A stretch of DNA of 64,000 nucleotides from Hirundichthys speculiger. Its lineage: Eukaryota; Chordata; Actinopteri; Beloniformes; Exocoetidae. The stretch is taken from the NCBI GenBank assembly GCA_018398805.1, contig JAGFBZ010001271.1, positions 1 through 64,000 on the forward strand, written 5' to 3'. This document shows, in pieces, positions 23,540-35,512 of the stretch; positions within the stretch are counted from its first letter, which is position 1; each line of letters opens with the position of its first letter. The position numbers and the translations under genes are program-made. Below the pieces are notes generated by a model that worked only from the letters and a program-made list of their open reading frames with translations, searched no databases and was not told where the DNA came from.

Positions 23540-23900
23540 GTCTTCAGACTGTGGGGGGCGGCCTTATGCCAAAGCTACATCCAGACTGTCAAGAAAACGA
23601 CGACGACAAAGGAGAAGTAGAAGAAGAAGAAGAGGCATTTATATCTTTATTTTTAATTTATCTTATTTATATCTTTAATAACTATGAAAATACTTACCTT
23701 CGTAGCTAGCTTTTTTCATCACCATTCTTTTTGAAGATGTCTTGGCGAAAATATGCAATGCCTTATGGGTAGCCCTTACTCCCAAGGGTGGTGCCGAATC
23801 TCAATATTGAAGGTGATACAGCCCTCAAACCTGTCCCTCAACTTGATGTTCTGAGAATCGGGACAACACTTGCACTTCACGGGAGCGCACATTTTTGAGT
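23540..23900. other. right interior of the inverted-repeat transposon
   Basis: Non-coding, with a purine-rich GAAGAAGAAG block near 23610. No transposase similarity. Confidence 0.5.
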
Positions 23901-23992
23901 TTGAGGGTTAAGGGAGGAATTGGAATTTCAGCCTTGGTTGGGGATAAAAATGGCTTAAGTAAATATTTCTACGCTGAGCTTATAACCTAGAT

Positions 23993-24191
23993 CAGGGGAC
24001 TCCAAAGTCGGTCCTCAAGGGCTGCTGCCCTGCAGGTTTTGCATCTTTCTCTGCTTTAACATACCTGATCCTAATTAATAGCCACCATCAGCTTATCATT
24101 AGGGTCACCCCATGTCTGTTAATGACACAGTAGGGAAACATCTAAAACCTGCAGGACACCGATCCTCGAGGACCAAGACTGGTGACCCCTG
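23993..24191 (+). mobile_element. hAT MITE, complete, 199 bp
   Basis: Starts CAGGGGACTCCAAAGTCGGT and ends GGTGACCCCTG, with about 45-bp imperfect inverted ends including CCTGCAGGTTTT and AAAACCTGCAGG. The 8-bp TSD ACCTAGAT is perfect at 23985-23992 and 24192-24199. It is the best-preserved copy of the family also present at 1233, 14390 and 29912. Confidence 0.95.
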
Positions 24192-24199
24192 ACCTAGAT

Positions 24200-24897
24200 G
24201 TATTGTCAGTTACACAAACTTGCAAATTTGAATAAAAAGATCAGTAAAAGAAAACTGTCAGACCCCAAAGGAAGCGCTACGTCACATCTGCAGGCGTCGG
24301 TCTGCTCAGAACCAACCTCATCTTCATTTCCCATCGTGGGTTTGGCTTGTCTTATCTGGCGTGAACACAGTGATCACATCAACAGAAACAAGAGGACCAT
24401 GAACCCTGAAACCAAGCGGTGTCGAGTCAGCTGGCGAACCCTGGTGCAGTTGTCCTGGTGAAAAAGAAAAGGGAAACAAAACATGACCAACAGCCAAGAG
24501 CTGCATGATCTGGAGCGTTTTAGAGTGTTCTCTAAAACGCTGTTCTCGTTTGCTCCGTACTTTCAGCAACTCTAGTAGATCAAAATGTTCCTCTCCAACT
24601 GTAGTCACACTTCATTTACAAACCAATGCATTTTTTTTTAAATGATGAACACAAGCAAAATAAAGAATCACCAGAATGAAAACCAGTTTATGTAGGTTCA
24701 CCACGCCATTGAACAAACAGCAGTCTGCCACAAAGGGTCTTATTCTATATGTTTTCATTCCCACAGCAGGCACTGACCAGCAGACAATGAAGATGCTCTT
24801 GTGTGGTTTGAAGGAACGTATTTACGTATGCTTAGATTTTTTCCTATGTGAAAAGAAACTCAATCACAGTTGTCAAACACATCAAGTTGTCAAACAC
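24200..24897. other. no gene recognised; one 12-bp hairpin
   Basis: AGCGTTTTAGAG (24514-24525) and CTCTAAAACGCT (24530-24541) form a perfect stem with a TGTT loop. There is no poly-T, and nothing ties it to a transcript. Confidence 0.45.
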
Positions 24898-24970
24898 ACC
24901 GTATTGGCCCGAATACAGGACGATATTTTATTCTAGAAATCACATTCTCAAAAATGGGAGTTGTCTAAAA
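24898..24970 (+). repeat. fragment of a dispersed repeat, first copy
   Basis: ACACCGTATTGGCCCGAATA and TATTTTATTCTAGAAATCAC match the stretch at 36979-37050 with few differences. The family looks like the end of an unclassified DNA transposon. Confidence 0.55.
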
Positions 24971-25262
24971 GGAACATGAAGAAGCAACAGTTTCCAGAAA
25001 TTTACTTTCACAATTCAGGACAGAGATAAACTGTGTGAAGGACTTGATGTTTTCAATATAAAAACAAGCTCTAACACAGTAGTCCTACAGTCTACACTAG
25101 AAAATACGTATGCTAATACTGTATATGTCTTTGGTTTGTATTTCCAGAAGACACTACAATGTGGTAAATGTCAAACTGAGATTAGCTTGGATTTTTCTAC
25201 CCACTCCGGACCATTACTCTCTAAGAAGGGGGCTGTTTTCAGACCTATATTTGTGTATATAT

Positions 25263-25547
25263 TAGAGATGCGCGGTTGAACCGCGCACCCGCGGGCGGAG
25301 CGGATAATCCGCATATCGGGCGGATGACTCGTCAAAAAATAATACTTTAATTGAATTCGGGCGGGTTGCGGTTGAAGCACTCAAATAATAATAATAAGAA
25401 AAAATATTTGACATAATATTAAAAAGGATGGCGGGTCGGTTCGGTTTTGAAAATTGGTGAAAAAACGTTCCTGCAAATGGATAGCGGGCGGATAGAGATT
25501 TTAAGAAGCGGTTGCGGGTTAAAATACACGTCATCCGCGCATCTCTA
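25263..25547. mobile_element. hAT MITE with TAGAGATGCGCGG ends
   Basis: The ends TAGAGATGCGCGG and CCGCGCATCTCTA are exact inverses. The 8-bp TSD GTATATAT is perfect at 25255-25262 and 25548-25555. The interior carries repeated GCGGGCGG-like motifs and is CpG-rich compared with the AT-rich surroundings. Confidence 0.93.
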
Positions 25548-25555
25548 GTATATAT

Positions 25556-26620
25556 GAGTGTATAGTCTTCATTTCAGCATTAGGAATTTCTCTCTGCTCC
25601 TTTGCAGGAAACTTGTCAGCTGTCGAGTTTTCTCTGCTGCACCACTACAGTATAATCCAGTTACTTACTGTAGTAAAACAGAACCAATTTTATTTGCAAA
25701 TAAAACATGATTTTGTTCTTTACTGGGTTAGGTTTCAGAAATATGATTTGAACTAGTCATATTTTCAACCGAATTTGCAGACTCATTCCTGAGGATAACT
25801 TTTTCTCCTCTGTCAACAAGGTGCCTTTGAGCTAAGTGCCTAGCTTCCCGCTGCTGCTGTGCATCTGCTCAGTGGTCAACAGTTCACAAGTTTGGCTGTA
25901 GTGGAACAGATTCTACTTGTAGGTACAGGAAGGCATGAATAACTCATGAACGTCCAAATCATTGCAGTCACTCGTGCTCTCAGACATTCAGAGGTATTCA
26001 AGCTGAGGACATTTTCTTTCTCTCATCAATACTTTAATACCAATTCTCTAAACTCTAAGGTGACTAATTGAATTTAAAATTTCATTTCACATTAAAAAAA
26101 GTGTTAAAGTAACAAACATCACAATGTGTTTACATCAAAGCCTCTTTTCAAAGCCTCCAGGTGACATCGTGCCTCTCCTGTGCTCCTTTGTGAAACTTTC
26201 CTGCTGCAAAATCTCTTCATGTCATACTTCTTCTCTATATCCTTTTATTCCAATCTGCTGACGCGAACTAAGATGAATCTATATTTAGGTGCTGTTTCTT
26301 TGCCTCAGGAACCCCGCCCACAATAACAACGGGGCTTCTCTTTAAGCATCACAATCACTTTACTTTTTAGATGAGGAATAGGAAGCAGTTCATCTCAGAT
26401 TACTGCTGCATGAATCTTTGATACAAAACTACGGCCCTGACAAATGATGAGCACACTGATAATCCTGTTAATCAGGAGATGAGATTTAAATCATCTGTGG
26501 GTGCACCTGGATGTTAAGCATTAGTGTGGATTATAACAAATTGAATTTAATTGGAATTGGACTGTATTTAAACTATACTGAACTTGTTTACCTTCCTGGA
26601 GATGAATTTTCCAGTGACTT
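25556..26620. other. no gene recognised
   Basis: AT-rich unique-looking sequence. Confidence 0.4.
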
Positions 26621-26639
26621 GCTACAAAATGAGTGAATG

Positions 26640-26800
26640 TTTCAGGCAACTGAAACCCAACGTGGACGAGGAGCCAGAGGGGCCATCATGGAAGGAAAAG
26701 CCCCCGCATGGCATGTACCACCGCCAAATGGAAGAGGTGGCTGACATCAGAAAAAGTTTGAACCAGGAATGTTTCAAAAGAAAACAACATTTCCAATAGA
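26640..26800 (+). pseudogene. possible retroelement ORF fragment
   Basis: The open stretch around KPPHGMYHRQMEEVADIRKS resembles a block (HGMYHRQIEEVADI-like) near the C-terminus of a reverse-transcriptase protein found in fish genomes. The reading continues only to a stop at about 26799, and the downstream sequence is decayed. The assignment depends on memory of one motif; a chance ORF is possible. Confidence 0.3.
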
Positions 26801-28539
26801 GTGTTTGGCCCAAATCTAGGTTTTTTTTACATCTAACCATCACAACAATTTGTCCCATGTCTAAGTCGGCACACGGTATTTAAGGCTAAAATACATGACA
26901 TAACCTGAGTCAGGATGACCCATGACCCCTGTTGGTAATGTCTGGCCAGCATATCACCTACCAGAGCCAGAACTGGATAATTAGCAGCAAAGGTGGACCA
27001 GTTTGGGACTAAACGTGTCTGCTGTCTGGAATTATGTCTAGTTGTAACCACAGCTTTTAATATATGTTGGAAAGGAAAAGAAAAACAAGACTTTTAAGGA
27101 TCTGGACTTTAATGAGATGAAGACTAGTAAGGATGTAAATCTCTAAATCTCTCTTTTTCCCTCGTCTGTTTTTTCCTTCCTCCCTTCCACTCCACTCCAC
27201 CTGATTCTCTGTCAGGCTTTAACGTTTCTTTATTTGGGAGCCAATCCTCTTTGCTCACCTCTCATCTACCCCCATTCGCTGTCCTCCATCATGAATTCAG
27301 AAAGATTAATATTTCATCTGCCACCTCACGGAACTTTCCAGCAGTGCCGAGGAAGGGGAGGAGGAGGAGGAAGACGAGGAATCAGAGGAGGAAGCAGGGG
27401 GTGTTTGTCACACAGCGCCCTGTGCAGACCTACTCACGTGTTTTATCCGCTTTAGAGAACATGTTTTCTTTAAGAAATAAATGTTTTGTAATTTCTCTTT
27501 TCTTTCTGGTTGAGTTTCGTGCACAGAAAGCAAATTGATGATACAGTGATTTCTTAAGAGAACATACATGTGCATTTGGCAAAGAACTCAACATACTCTA
27601 GAATAATCTAATCCATACTGTATTTGTTTTTAGCACATTTACTTGGGTGTCTGAAGTCAATGAAAAAAAAAACAGCAAAAAAATAAACCATGTTTCAGGC
27701 TTTTCAGTTTAACAAATGTAATTCAGTGAGTTCACTGAGTTTTTCGCCCTCCCCATCCGGATTTCCACCCACCTTAAACTTTAGATTTTGCTGTGTTTGC
27801 TTTATGTCGAAAGTAGGAAGTCAAAAAAACTTCAGCTTTAGCTTTTTGCTTTCTTAAAGTCATGGAGGAAAAGAGTTTCTGCTCTCTTTGTATCGTAACC
27901 AAAGCATATCACCAATATTTCATTAAGTCCTCAGGAAACTGGGTTAACTTTTGAACAAAGTTCTTTAGTAGCTATGGAGTTAATTCAGTTTCTGAGAGAA
28001 ATGAGCTTCTAATGCCCAATCAGAACTGTAATCTAAATTTCTAATTTTTGTACCTGTCAGAAGCTGGCAAATCCAATTTCCCATTTGTTATAAACATCAA
28101 AAGAAAAATATCAAAAAATAAATAAATTGATCAACTTTAATAAAACATCACCCATAAGCAAAAGTTCCCAACAAAACTTAAAACCCAAAGGAATGGAGCA
28201 ACTGTAAAGCCCAATGTCCTTATAAATATTAGTCTTAGTCTTAACTGAGCCTTTATTTGATGGAAGAATAATACAGCTGTCTGTTACATTACTTCAGCTT
28301 TCCTAATTTTTTTCATTTAATGTTTCACTCTTGAGGCTCTATGGACATTCAAATAAAATAAAAATAATTATTTATTTGAATTGTATATATTTTAAATAGT
28401 AATATTCATTTCACATTTAAAAAGTGTGACCTTTTTATTTAAAAACCTTTCAGTTAGTACCTGAGTTGCATATTTTTTACACAGATCCTTGAACTAAGTC
28501 TTTGAGCGTCAGAGCTGAAAATACTCGACCAGAAGAGTT
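26801..28539. other. no gene recognised
   Basis: Mostly AT-rich. A purine-rich GGAGGAGGAGG block at about 27350-27400 gives an Arg/Gly-rich chance ORF. Confidence 0.4.
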
Positions 28540-28680
28540 TGTGATACTGAAACTGCTTGTGAAGCCCTTTGACATTCATTTGATTCAACTGTAAATGATC
28601 AGTAAATATCATTATTTGGCAAATAATTGGCATTGTAACAGGCGCTATACAAATAAAATTGATTTGAATTGAATTAAATG
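28540..28680 (+). mobile_element. LINE/SINE 3' tail
   Basis: GTGAAGCCCTTTGACATTCA followed by GGCGCTATACAAATAAAATT and TTGAATTGAATT is the typical fish LINE-type terminus with a short tandem tail. Confidence 0.6.
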
Positions 28681-29423
28681 ACCACTTGACCCATCAGTTA
28701 AAGTGAAAGCGTAGCAGCTTATGTTCTGGCCTTCCTGTCCTTTATACAATGGATGTAATTAGAGGACTGGACTGGAGCCGTGGAGGAGCACATTATTCTG
28801 TCTAACTGAATTCACCTGGAACATGAGACTGGGGAGTCATGTTGCAGGTGGGGGAGGCAGAGGGAGTGTGAAAGGCTGCTATTTTTTTTTCTATTAATTT
28901 TGGAGAACAAAGCATGAATCATTTGCTTCAGTTTGAGGCAACAGCAGTGGAGGGAAGAGTCACTTTTTTATTGATTGGGAAGCTGAAACGTTTCCAACGT
29001 TTCCAGCGTCCTCCAGTGGGTTTAGAGTCAGATCGGTGCAGACATTCAGTGATAATGTAAGTCTGTATTTAAAATAAAGTTCTGTCTCAGTTCTATCATG
29101 TATTTTGTCTTGTTGCCATTAAAACAAAGATCCCTTGGTGCTGAATCACAGTTAACTATTATGATTTAATGACACGACGGTGAATGAATTAATCTTAACA
29201 GATTATTTTATGCTTTTTCGTGAGGTGAATCAGGGTCAAGTTGGAGGACGCCACAATAAGAGAACAAAGGTTGTCAGTGGACGCCATCTAGTGGTCAAAG
29301 TACCACACTGCATACATTAATGAAGCCAAACTCTGAGTTACTCCTCTTTTTTATGATTGGACATTCATTTGAAAACCATTAATTTAAAATTAAAGTATGT
29401 TTCCTTTCTTCTCAGACATTTCA

Positions 29424-29426
<3 letters not shown>
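28681..29426. other. no gene; one CTCF-like motif
   Basis: GACGCCATCTAGTGGTC at about 29281-29297 is the reverse complement of a CCACTAGATGGCG-type CTCF core. Confidence 0.3.

Positions 29427-29510
<84 letters not shown>
29427..29510. repeat. (TA)n microsatellite
   Basis: About 42 TA units. It gives spurious Tyr-Ile ORFs on the minus strand. Confidence 0.97.
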
Positions 29511-29514
<4 letters not shown>

Positions 29515-29911
29515 CAGATTCAACCAAATATGTTGAAATAAACTGAGAACTCTGAAAACACACAAAGTCAATGTTTTGATGTCCCTTCCTGTCTTTCTCG
29601 TTTTTATAAGTCGCCCTTTCATCCTCTTCCCATCTTCCCATTTCTTTCTCATTTGAAGCTTCTCTTTCTCCTTATCTTCCTCCATCCTTTTGTCCTCATC
29701 CACCTTTCACTACAGACGTGTGGCGGCGATATATGCTGATATGTTTGTTATTATTAAACTGTGGTGTGGTAAAGAAGAAATATCATGTAAACAGAATAGA
29801 GATGTCTCCACTAGATGTCATCATATTCTTTGAGCCTGCTGTGATCTTGTAACAAACATAGGCAGAGTTTTGTATGTATAATCATGATGGCCATATATAT
29901 ATATATATATA

Positions 29912-30312
29912 TCAGGGGTAGGCAACCCCGTTCCTCGAGTGCCACTGTTCTGCAGGTTTTGCATGTTTCCCTGCTTTAACACACCTGATCCTAATTAATA
30001 GCCGTCATCATCTGTCATCAAGGTCAGCACATGTCTGTAAACAGGGGCGCCGCTAGGGATTTTGGGCCCCATGAAAAGAATCTTTACAGGGCCCCCCAAC
30101 ACAGCGGCGAAATTTGTTGATGCTATTTTTGATCATCATTAGGGGCCTCTCTGGGCCCCCCTCAATCATGGGCCCCTATAATCCGTATCCTTTACCCCCC
30201 CTTTTCGGCACCCCAGTCTGTAAATGACACAGCCACTTGTATCAGGGTGTGAAGAAGGAGGGAAACATCTAAAACCTGCAAGACAGCAGTCCTCCAGGAC
30301 CGGAATTGCCCA
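29912..30312 (+). mobile_element. hAT MITE containing a second MITE
   Basis: Begins CAGGGGTAGGCAACCCCGTT and ends GGAATTGCCCACCCCTG, with CTGCAGGTTTT and AAAACCTGCA inner repeats as in the 23993 copy. The left flank is a TA microsatellite and no TSD can be made out. It is interrupted by the element at 30042-30216. Confidence 0.85.
30042..30216. mobile_element. 175-bp hAT MITE nested in the previous one
   Basis: Ends CAGGGGCGCCG and CGGCACCCCAG are near-perfect inverses (two mismatches). The host MITE carries a perfect 8-bp duplication TCTGTAAA at 30034-30041 and 30217-30224. The interior has GGGCCCC motifs on both strands. Confidence 0.93.
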
Positions 30313-31190
30313 CCCCTGCTCAAGAGGAAGTTAAGTGGCCTTTAAAGAGGCCCGTCTGGTCCTTTCAGTCCTACTAATCCAATATGAGCACTGATTAAGT
30401 CATTCAAGTGTCTGCCACCCTGCCTGCAGCCTGGTGATACATGATCAATACCTGCCTTCACTGCAAGGATGAGGGACAGCTTCTGTGACTAGACAGGAAA
30501 TAGGAGAGATGATGGGGGTTTTTGAGGAATGTCAGGCGCGAGGGGAGGGGTTCCTGGAATTAAATGTTGTAAGGAGGATGATCAGAGTCACATGTTGGGT
30601 CAGACGGGTGTCTGCTGCAGTCTTAGAGCTGCTAGAGTGAGTTTCTAACCGTTGCTCATACTGAGGCCTGCATGCGTCAGACCATGCTGGAAGACTTGAC
30701 ATTTGCTATCAGCGTGAGATTCACTTCTCTGATCTGTGGTTCTGTGGATACTGTGATCATCTCAGTTTTCTTCAGGAAGTACTTTTGCTGAAACCACCTT
30801 AACGTCTGATTGTCCACTGTTTAGTTTCACTGCAGCTGAAAGGAACGTTGCAGTTATACGTCATGATTTTCCTTGACCCAGTTCCACAAATCCGATTCAA
30901 CTTGGTTTTTATAATGTTAAATAACAATGACAATAAGGAATTAGCTTGGCTTTATTTTACTTGTCTGAAAAACATCTGCCAGGAGAGAACAAAAAATGTC
31001 TTAATGGATCAGGATCAGAACAATTTTAAAAAATCATTCAATTAGAAAACAGGTCTTAATCTAGCAGTGTGTTGTTTTTGGTGAAAACCAAACCACTTTG
31101 GTGAAAACCAAATACAACATTTCAGCAGAAACAGTTTCTTGAAAGTCAGGTGAATTTACAGTTGAAACAGTTTTTTCCTGATAATAATAC
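30313..31190. other. no gene recognised
   Basis: Unique-looking sequence. Confidence 0.4.
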
Positions 31191-31199
31191 TTTAAGTCT

Positions 31200-31745
31200 G
31201 TGTTTAGAAGTGTCACAGTAGCCACTGCTGCTACGGCTGGGAGAAATGATCTTACTGGTGCCGTGGACAAAAAACTGCACGGTACTGCTTTATTTGTAGA
31301 TCTTTCAAAAGCTCACAAACTACTTCTAGACAAACTCAGAAATGCTGACTTTGGCTTCAATGTTCTTAAATGGCCTAAAAATTGTCAGGTAGGATGCAAT
31401 GTGTCCAGTTAGAGCGCCGTATATCAGACTTTCCTGAGATAACTACAGCATTCAAGCGACAGTGCATCTGTATGCAGATGACACAGTCACCTTTACATCT
31501 GCTCCCTCTCCAAAAAGTTCTCACGTAAAAACACTTGCATCTACTAATGATTTTAAGAGTATCTGCTTATGTGAGTATATATGTTTAAAAAAACTGCCCT
31601 TCTTTTGTATGCTTCAGTTGTGTATTTCATGCTCCATTTTGTACATGATGATTTTGTTTGCCTGCTCCATTGGCCAGGTCTTCCTTGCAAAAGAGATCTC
31701 TGATCTCAGAGGGACTTCCTGGTTAAATAAAGGGAAATAAATACA
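31200..31745 (+). pseudogene. LINE reverse-transcriptase fragment and tail
   Basis: GTALFVDLSKAHKLLLDKLR (31279-31338) is RT motif A of a non-LTR element, with the usual FDTVDH part deleted. HLYADDTVTFTSAPSPKS (31463-31516) is the catalytic YADD block. The 3' end has GGGACTTCCTGGTTAAATAA at about 31709-31728, a common LINE terminus related to the tail of the 15690 copy. Stops lie between the blocks and about 100 codons are missing. Confidence 0.75.
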
Positions 31746-32050
31746 CATTCCATGGTGGAAAGGTAATGATCAGGGAGGTTTGTTTGCAGTCAGAGGATCT
31801 GGGCACCTTGTAGTCGTTGAGTCCGGCGTGAACTCCTTTGTATAGCAGCATATTCTCGAGGTAAATGTGAGGTCATCAGTGTGACAGCTAAATTTGGTCA
31901 AAACTGGGTGATGCAACAGGGCAGTGATCTAAAGCACACCACTAAATCCACATCAGAACGATTGAAAAATATAGAATCAACAAAAGAGCAGACCTCATCC
32001 CAGTTGAAATCCTGCATAAGAACTTTCAGAGACCTGTGCTTAAGCTTATG
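31746..32050. other. possible decayed Tc1 piece
   Basis: AACTGGGTGATGCAACAGGG, CAGTGATCTAAAGCACACCA and AAATCCACATCAGAACGATT at 31902-31966 loosely follow the QDNDPKHT block of Tc1-like transposases. Too short and decayed to be sure. Confidence 0.3.
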
Positions 32051-32095
32051 CCCCCCCCCCCCCCCCCAAAAAAAAAAAAAGAAAAGAAAAAACTC
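32051..32095. repeat. poly-C/poly-A tract
   Basis: A run of C followed by an A-rich run. It causes chance ORFs on both strands. Confidence 0.9.
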
Positions 32096-32930
32096 AATAA
32101 ACTGATGCGAGGTTGTAAAAGAGAATAGGACATGATTCCTTCATAATAACAAGTTATTGAATCATGGGGGTACTTAGGATTGGCCATATGTTGTTCATTA
32201 TTATATTTCATTGGCTCCATTTTTGTGAAATATGTAATGACACTTTTAAAAAATTTTTTATTGAGGTTGTATTTGCTATATTTATAATTATAGGATCCAG
32301 TAGGATCATAAGATTTTTATTACATTTTTGTCATGCTTCCAGCAGGAGGTGCTGTTGTCTCAGAAATCTACCAGCAGTAGATTATAGTTTCATTTTATCA
32401 TTATTCAGGCTATGTGGATCCTCTCAGAGTTCAGAGAAGACAACATCTGCTGTCACTGATTAGACCTGTGATACGTGATTCTGTTTTACATTCTTCTACA
32501 TTTAAAAGATGTAAAACATCTTTCAAATGGCATTAGCAGTTTTCTTTTTTTCTTTTCTGCTTCAGTTGGTAAAAAAGTAATTCAGGAAAAACTGCATTCA
32601 AACTTATCATACAATCATGTAAAGATAAGAATATTTTTTTACAGCCTTTACTACCAAAAAATGATCTATAAACATTTAGATAGTGAGTCGTCATATGCAA
32701 CCACATCATGTTTCTAGAGAATAAAAGGAACAAACCAAAGAGTCACAGAATGTGGTTAGAGAAAGTTTTAGTGGGTTGCAGTTTGCAATTTATGCAGCTA
32801 AGTGTCGCCAAATTCTATACACTGGACTTTTGAGTTAAAGTTTTACTTGTTCCATACATTTTTATTGACTTAAGTTATTTTATTTCTTTTTATTAATAGT
32901 GCAACAATAAAATTTCCCCTCAGGAATTCA
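32096..32930. other. no gene recognised
   Basis: AT-rich. CCAGCAGGAGGTGCTG at 32339-32354 resembles a CTCF core. Confidence 0.35.
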
Positions 32931-32938
32931 TCATTCTG

Positions 32939-33000
32939 AACAGAACTGAATTGAATTGAATGGAATTGAACTGAATTGAACTGAAGTGAACTGAACTGCT
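32939..33000. repeat. GAACT/GAATT-type degenerate 5-bp tandem repeat
   Basis: Successive variants of GAACTGAATTGAA. It produces Ser/Ile/Gln-rich chance ORFs on the minus strand. Confidence 0.85.
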
Positions 33001-33250
33001 GGGTGGTTCAGTGGGTCGTGAGTGCTGGGTTGTTTCGGGGGGTTTCTCTTGGTTCTCCCACTTCCTCCCACAGCCCACAAACATGACTGATTGGCTATTC
33101 TGTGAGTAAGTGTGTGCATGGTCATTTGCCACACACACACACACACACACATGCCCTGTGAGGAACTGGTGACTTGTCCAGGATACACCCCACTTCTTGA
33201 GTGATTACAGCTGGGATAAGCCACAACGACTCTGAACAGGATGCAGCCAG
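33001..33250 (+). mobile_element. LINE 3' region (L2-like) with an (AC)n tract
   Basis: GGTTCTCCCACTTCCTCCCA, CAGCCCACAAACATGACTGA, GGTGACTTGTCCAGGATACA and CAGCTGGGATAAGCC are in the order of the fish L2-like 3' end, also seen at 8491 and 58590. An (AC)n microsatellite sits within at 33130-33150. The GGATG tail is absent. Confidence 0.65.
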
Positions 33251-35512
33251 TATAAAAGACAAATGTACGAGAGGCCACGCTGACACGTTGGAAGGCAAAA
33301 ACATGGAACATGAAACAGATTCATTCACGACCACAGAACACACGCAAGCCGCAGATGTAAAATACAGAAATACAAATACGTGCATCATTTCACCTTTGCT
33401 TTTAAAAAAGTTGTAATAATTTCTTAGTGATTGATCAAAAAAATTTTTTTTTCTGTGCTCGGTGAAGCATCTCCTTTCTGTTGGGATTTTTATTCATAAT
33501 TGTGCAGCATGATAAACTCCATACAAGTAAGGAGTCAAACGTGTACAAATGTCAGATGAGTGCACCAGGTACTTTCAGATAATGCACCTTATCAGGATCA
33601 GATATGTTAATCAAACACACTCAAACTGAACAGAGATGATTTATCCCATATATTAATCTCTTTTTATGTAAGTATTTTAGACGTTCATTGATAATTTATA
33701 ATCTGAGTCAGGTGCATCCGAGTATCATTAGTTCATAGTAATATATTACAGTTCATACTGTGATGTTAGAACATTGCTATGTGTTAAATCATAAAAACCT
33801 GACTGTGTGGGAAGGAGGGCATCTCCCTGCTCAGGCCGACCTGCTGTCACTGGGCGAACGCTCCAGCACACACAATGATTGGCTGCCGGCCTCTGGCTTC
33901 ATTAATGTGGCCGCGCTCCTCTTGTCTCATACCTCAACAGCTGTAATGAGAGAGGGGAGGCTGTGGAGGGGGTGGGGGGGGCATTATTCCTCCCCTGTAG
34001 GGAAGCTGTTGAGATGAATGTTTAATCAGCCACTGGACACAGAAGGAAACCCGATCCTCTCCAGAGAGGGCGGCGTGTGTGTTTGTTTGTGTTTGTGTTT
34101 TCAGTGTGTATTTCCTACGTGACCATTCAACTGTGCTGCTTTGTCCCGAAGTCGGTGTGTGAATCAGATGCGATGTGTTTTGTTCAGGCCCCCGTTGGAA
34201 CTGGTGCTTTATTCGACTCAAGACCAGCTAACATTGCAGTTTGTTAATTGGATTTACTGAACTGATGATTTATATGAAGTGAAACAGTCGGGATGTGAGG
34301 AAAGCTGAAAATGATCACTCAATTCACTTTATTTGTATGCATATATAGTCCAGTTCTGTCATGGAAGAGGCGTACAAGACCCCTTCCTTTAAGGAAGGAG
34401 GCAGATGAGAACTGAGAGGCTGCTCTGGGGGGGGGGTCTGGGGGCTGACGGGAGCAGACGCTTCAGGGGGTGGAGTGACGGACAGTCAAGGGTCAGGTTT
34501 GGACCCAGGAGGTGGGCCAAGGACAGGAACAGGATCAGGTACTGAGATGTGTTCAGAAGTGGACCCAGGGTCAGGACTGAGGTCAGGACTGAGGTCAGGG
34601 ACTCGCTGCCCTTCAACACCAAGAACGGCTTCACAAATGGCTCAAGGACTGATTCCTGAGCACCTTTTTTTTTTCCTTTAAGTGCACACGTGCACTTCAT
34701 CTTAGCAATAAGGCCTCTAATTTTCTTTGTTCTCTGCGGCGGCCTCGCCTGCCCCGGCTGTGACAAGGTCATGATCCTGTCTGCCATATTTGACCAAGCA
34801 AGACTTGATCACAAAGTAACCTCATCTGCTGTTTTTTTCAGTTCACGCCATGTGGCATCACCGCGTGGTTGGAAACCACCTTGTTCCCAACGCACACACT
34901 CATGCACACGCACACACACCTACATTCACTCTGACACGCACGTATTTATGTTGACACTTTTATTTTTATGCTTTCGTTGTTTGCTTATGCGTAACTTAGT
35001 TTGACACCTGTAGCAAAGTAAAGATAACAACATTAATTTGCCATAATTGCGTAAACGTTCCCAGGAACGAAAAAACACAACCAGGGCACATCTATATTGA
35101 CCCCAAAAATTCCAAATAATGGTCCTATATCATTTACACACCGTTTCAGATTAAAATCTCTAGTGGTTTTCAGTTAATAATGAACTATATCTATTTTTTT
35201 TCACTTCTTCTTACAATGTTGCAATTGCTAAATTAATAAATAAGTTTACAGTATGTTTTTCATTCAGCACGTGCGGTGACATCACGCTGCTACATAATCT
35301 TAAGAAGTCAGTTTGAGACATGCAGTTGTAAAGAAGCAGCCGCACACAGCGTCTTTTACACCAAAAAGAAAAACAAACAAAAAAACTAAAAAACTGATAG
35401 TGCTGTGACTGCTAAGAAAAAAATGAGGAGGGTAAAGGTTAGGATTAGCTTCGTTTACATTTAGTCAAAGTCCCTATTTTTAGTGAGGGGGTGCATCTTC
35501 CAGGAAATACAG
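33251..35512. other. no gene recognised; G-run and short GGTCAGGACT tandem
   Basis: 33820-33960 is less AT-rich than its surroundings and carries no repeat hallmarks. A G-run lies at 34426-34435 and GTCAGGACTGAG units at about 34572-34602. Chance ORFs at 34389-34787 and 34690-35004 have no recognised domain. Confidence 0.35.

Larger units (their letters stand above)
18346..23933. mobile_element. inverted-repeat DNA transposon split by a Gypsy element
   Basis: The left terminus around 18346-18377 (core CAATTCCTCCCTTAACCCTC) is the reverse complement of the right terminus at about 23900-23933 (core GAGGGTTAAGGGAGGAATTG), with a few mismatches. Only about 140 bp of the left and 390 bp of the right portion are its own; the Ty3/Gypsy element occupies the middle. 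The target duplication is not clear and no transposase is present, so superfamily is unassigned. Confidence 0.7.

Noticed and set aside
24514..24541. Hairpin as a terminator or microRNA precursor
   Set aside because: A 12-bp stem with a 4-nt loop is too short for a microRNA precursor, and no transcript context is visible.
29365..29703. ORFs of 83-112 codons rich in Tyr and Ile on the minus strand
   Set aside because: They are readings through the (TA)n microsatellite.
32920..33388. ORFs with repeated Ser-Ile-Gln-Phe and Cys-Val
   Set aside because: They arise from the GAATT-type tandem and the AC tract inside a LINE tail.
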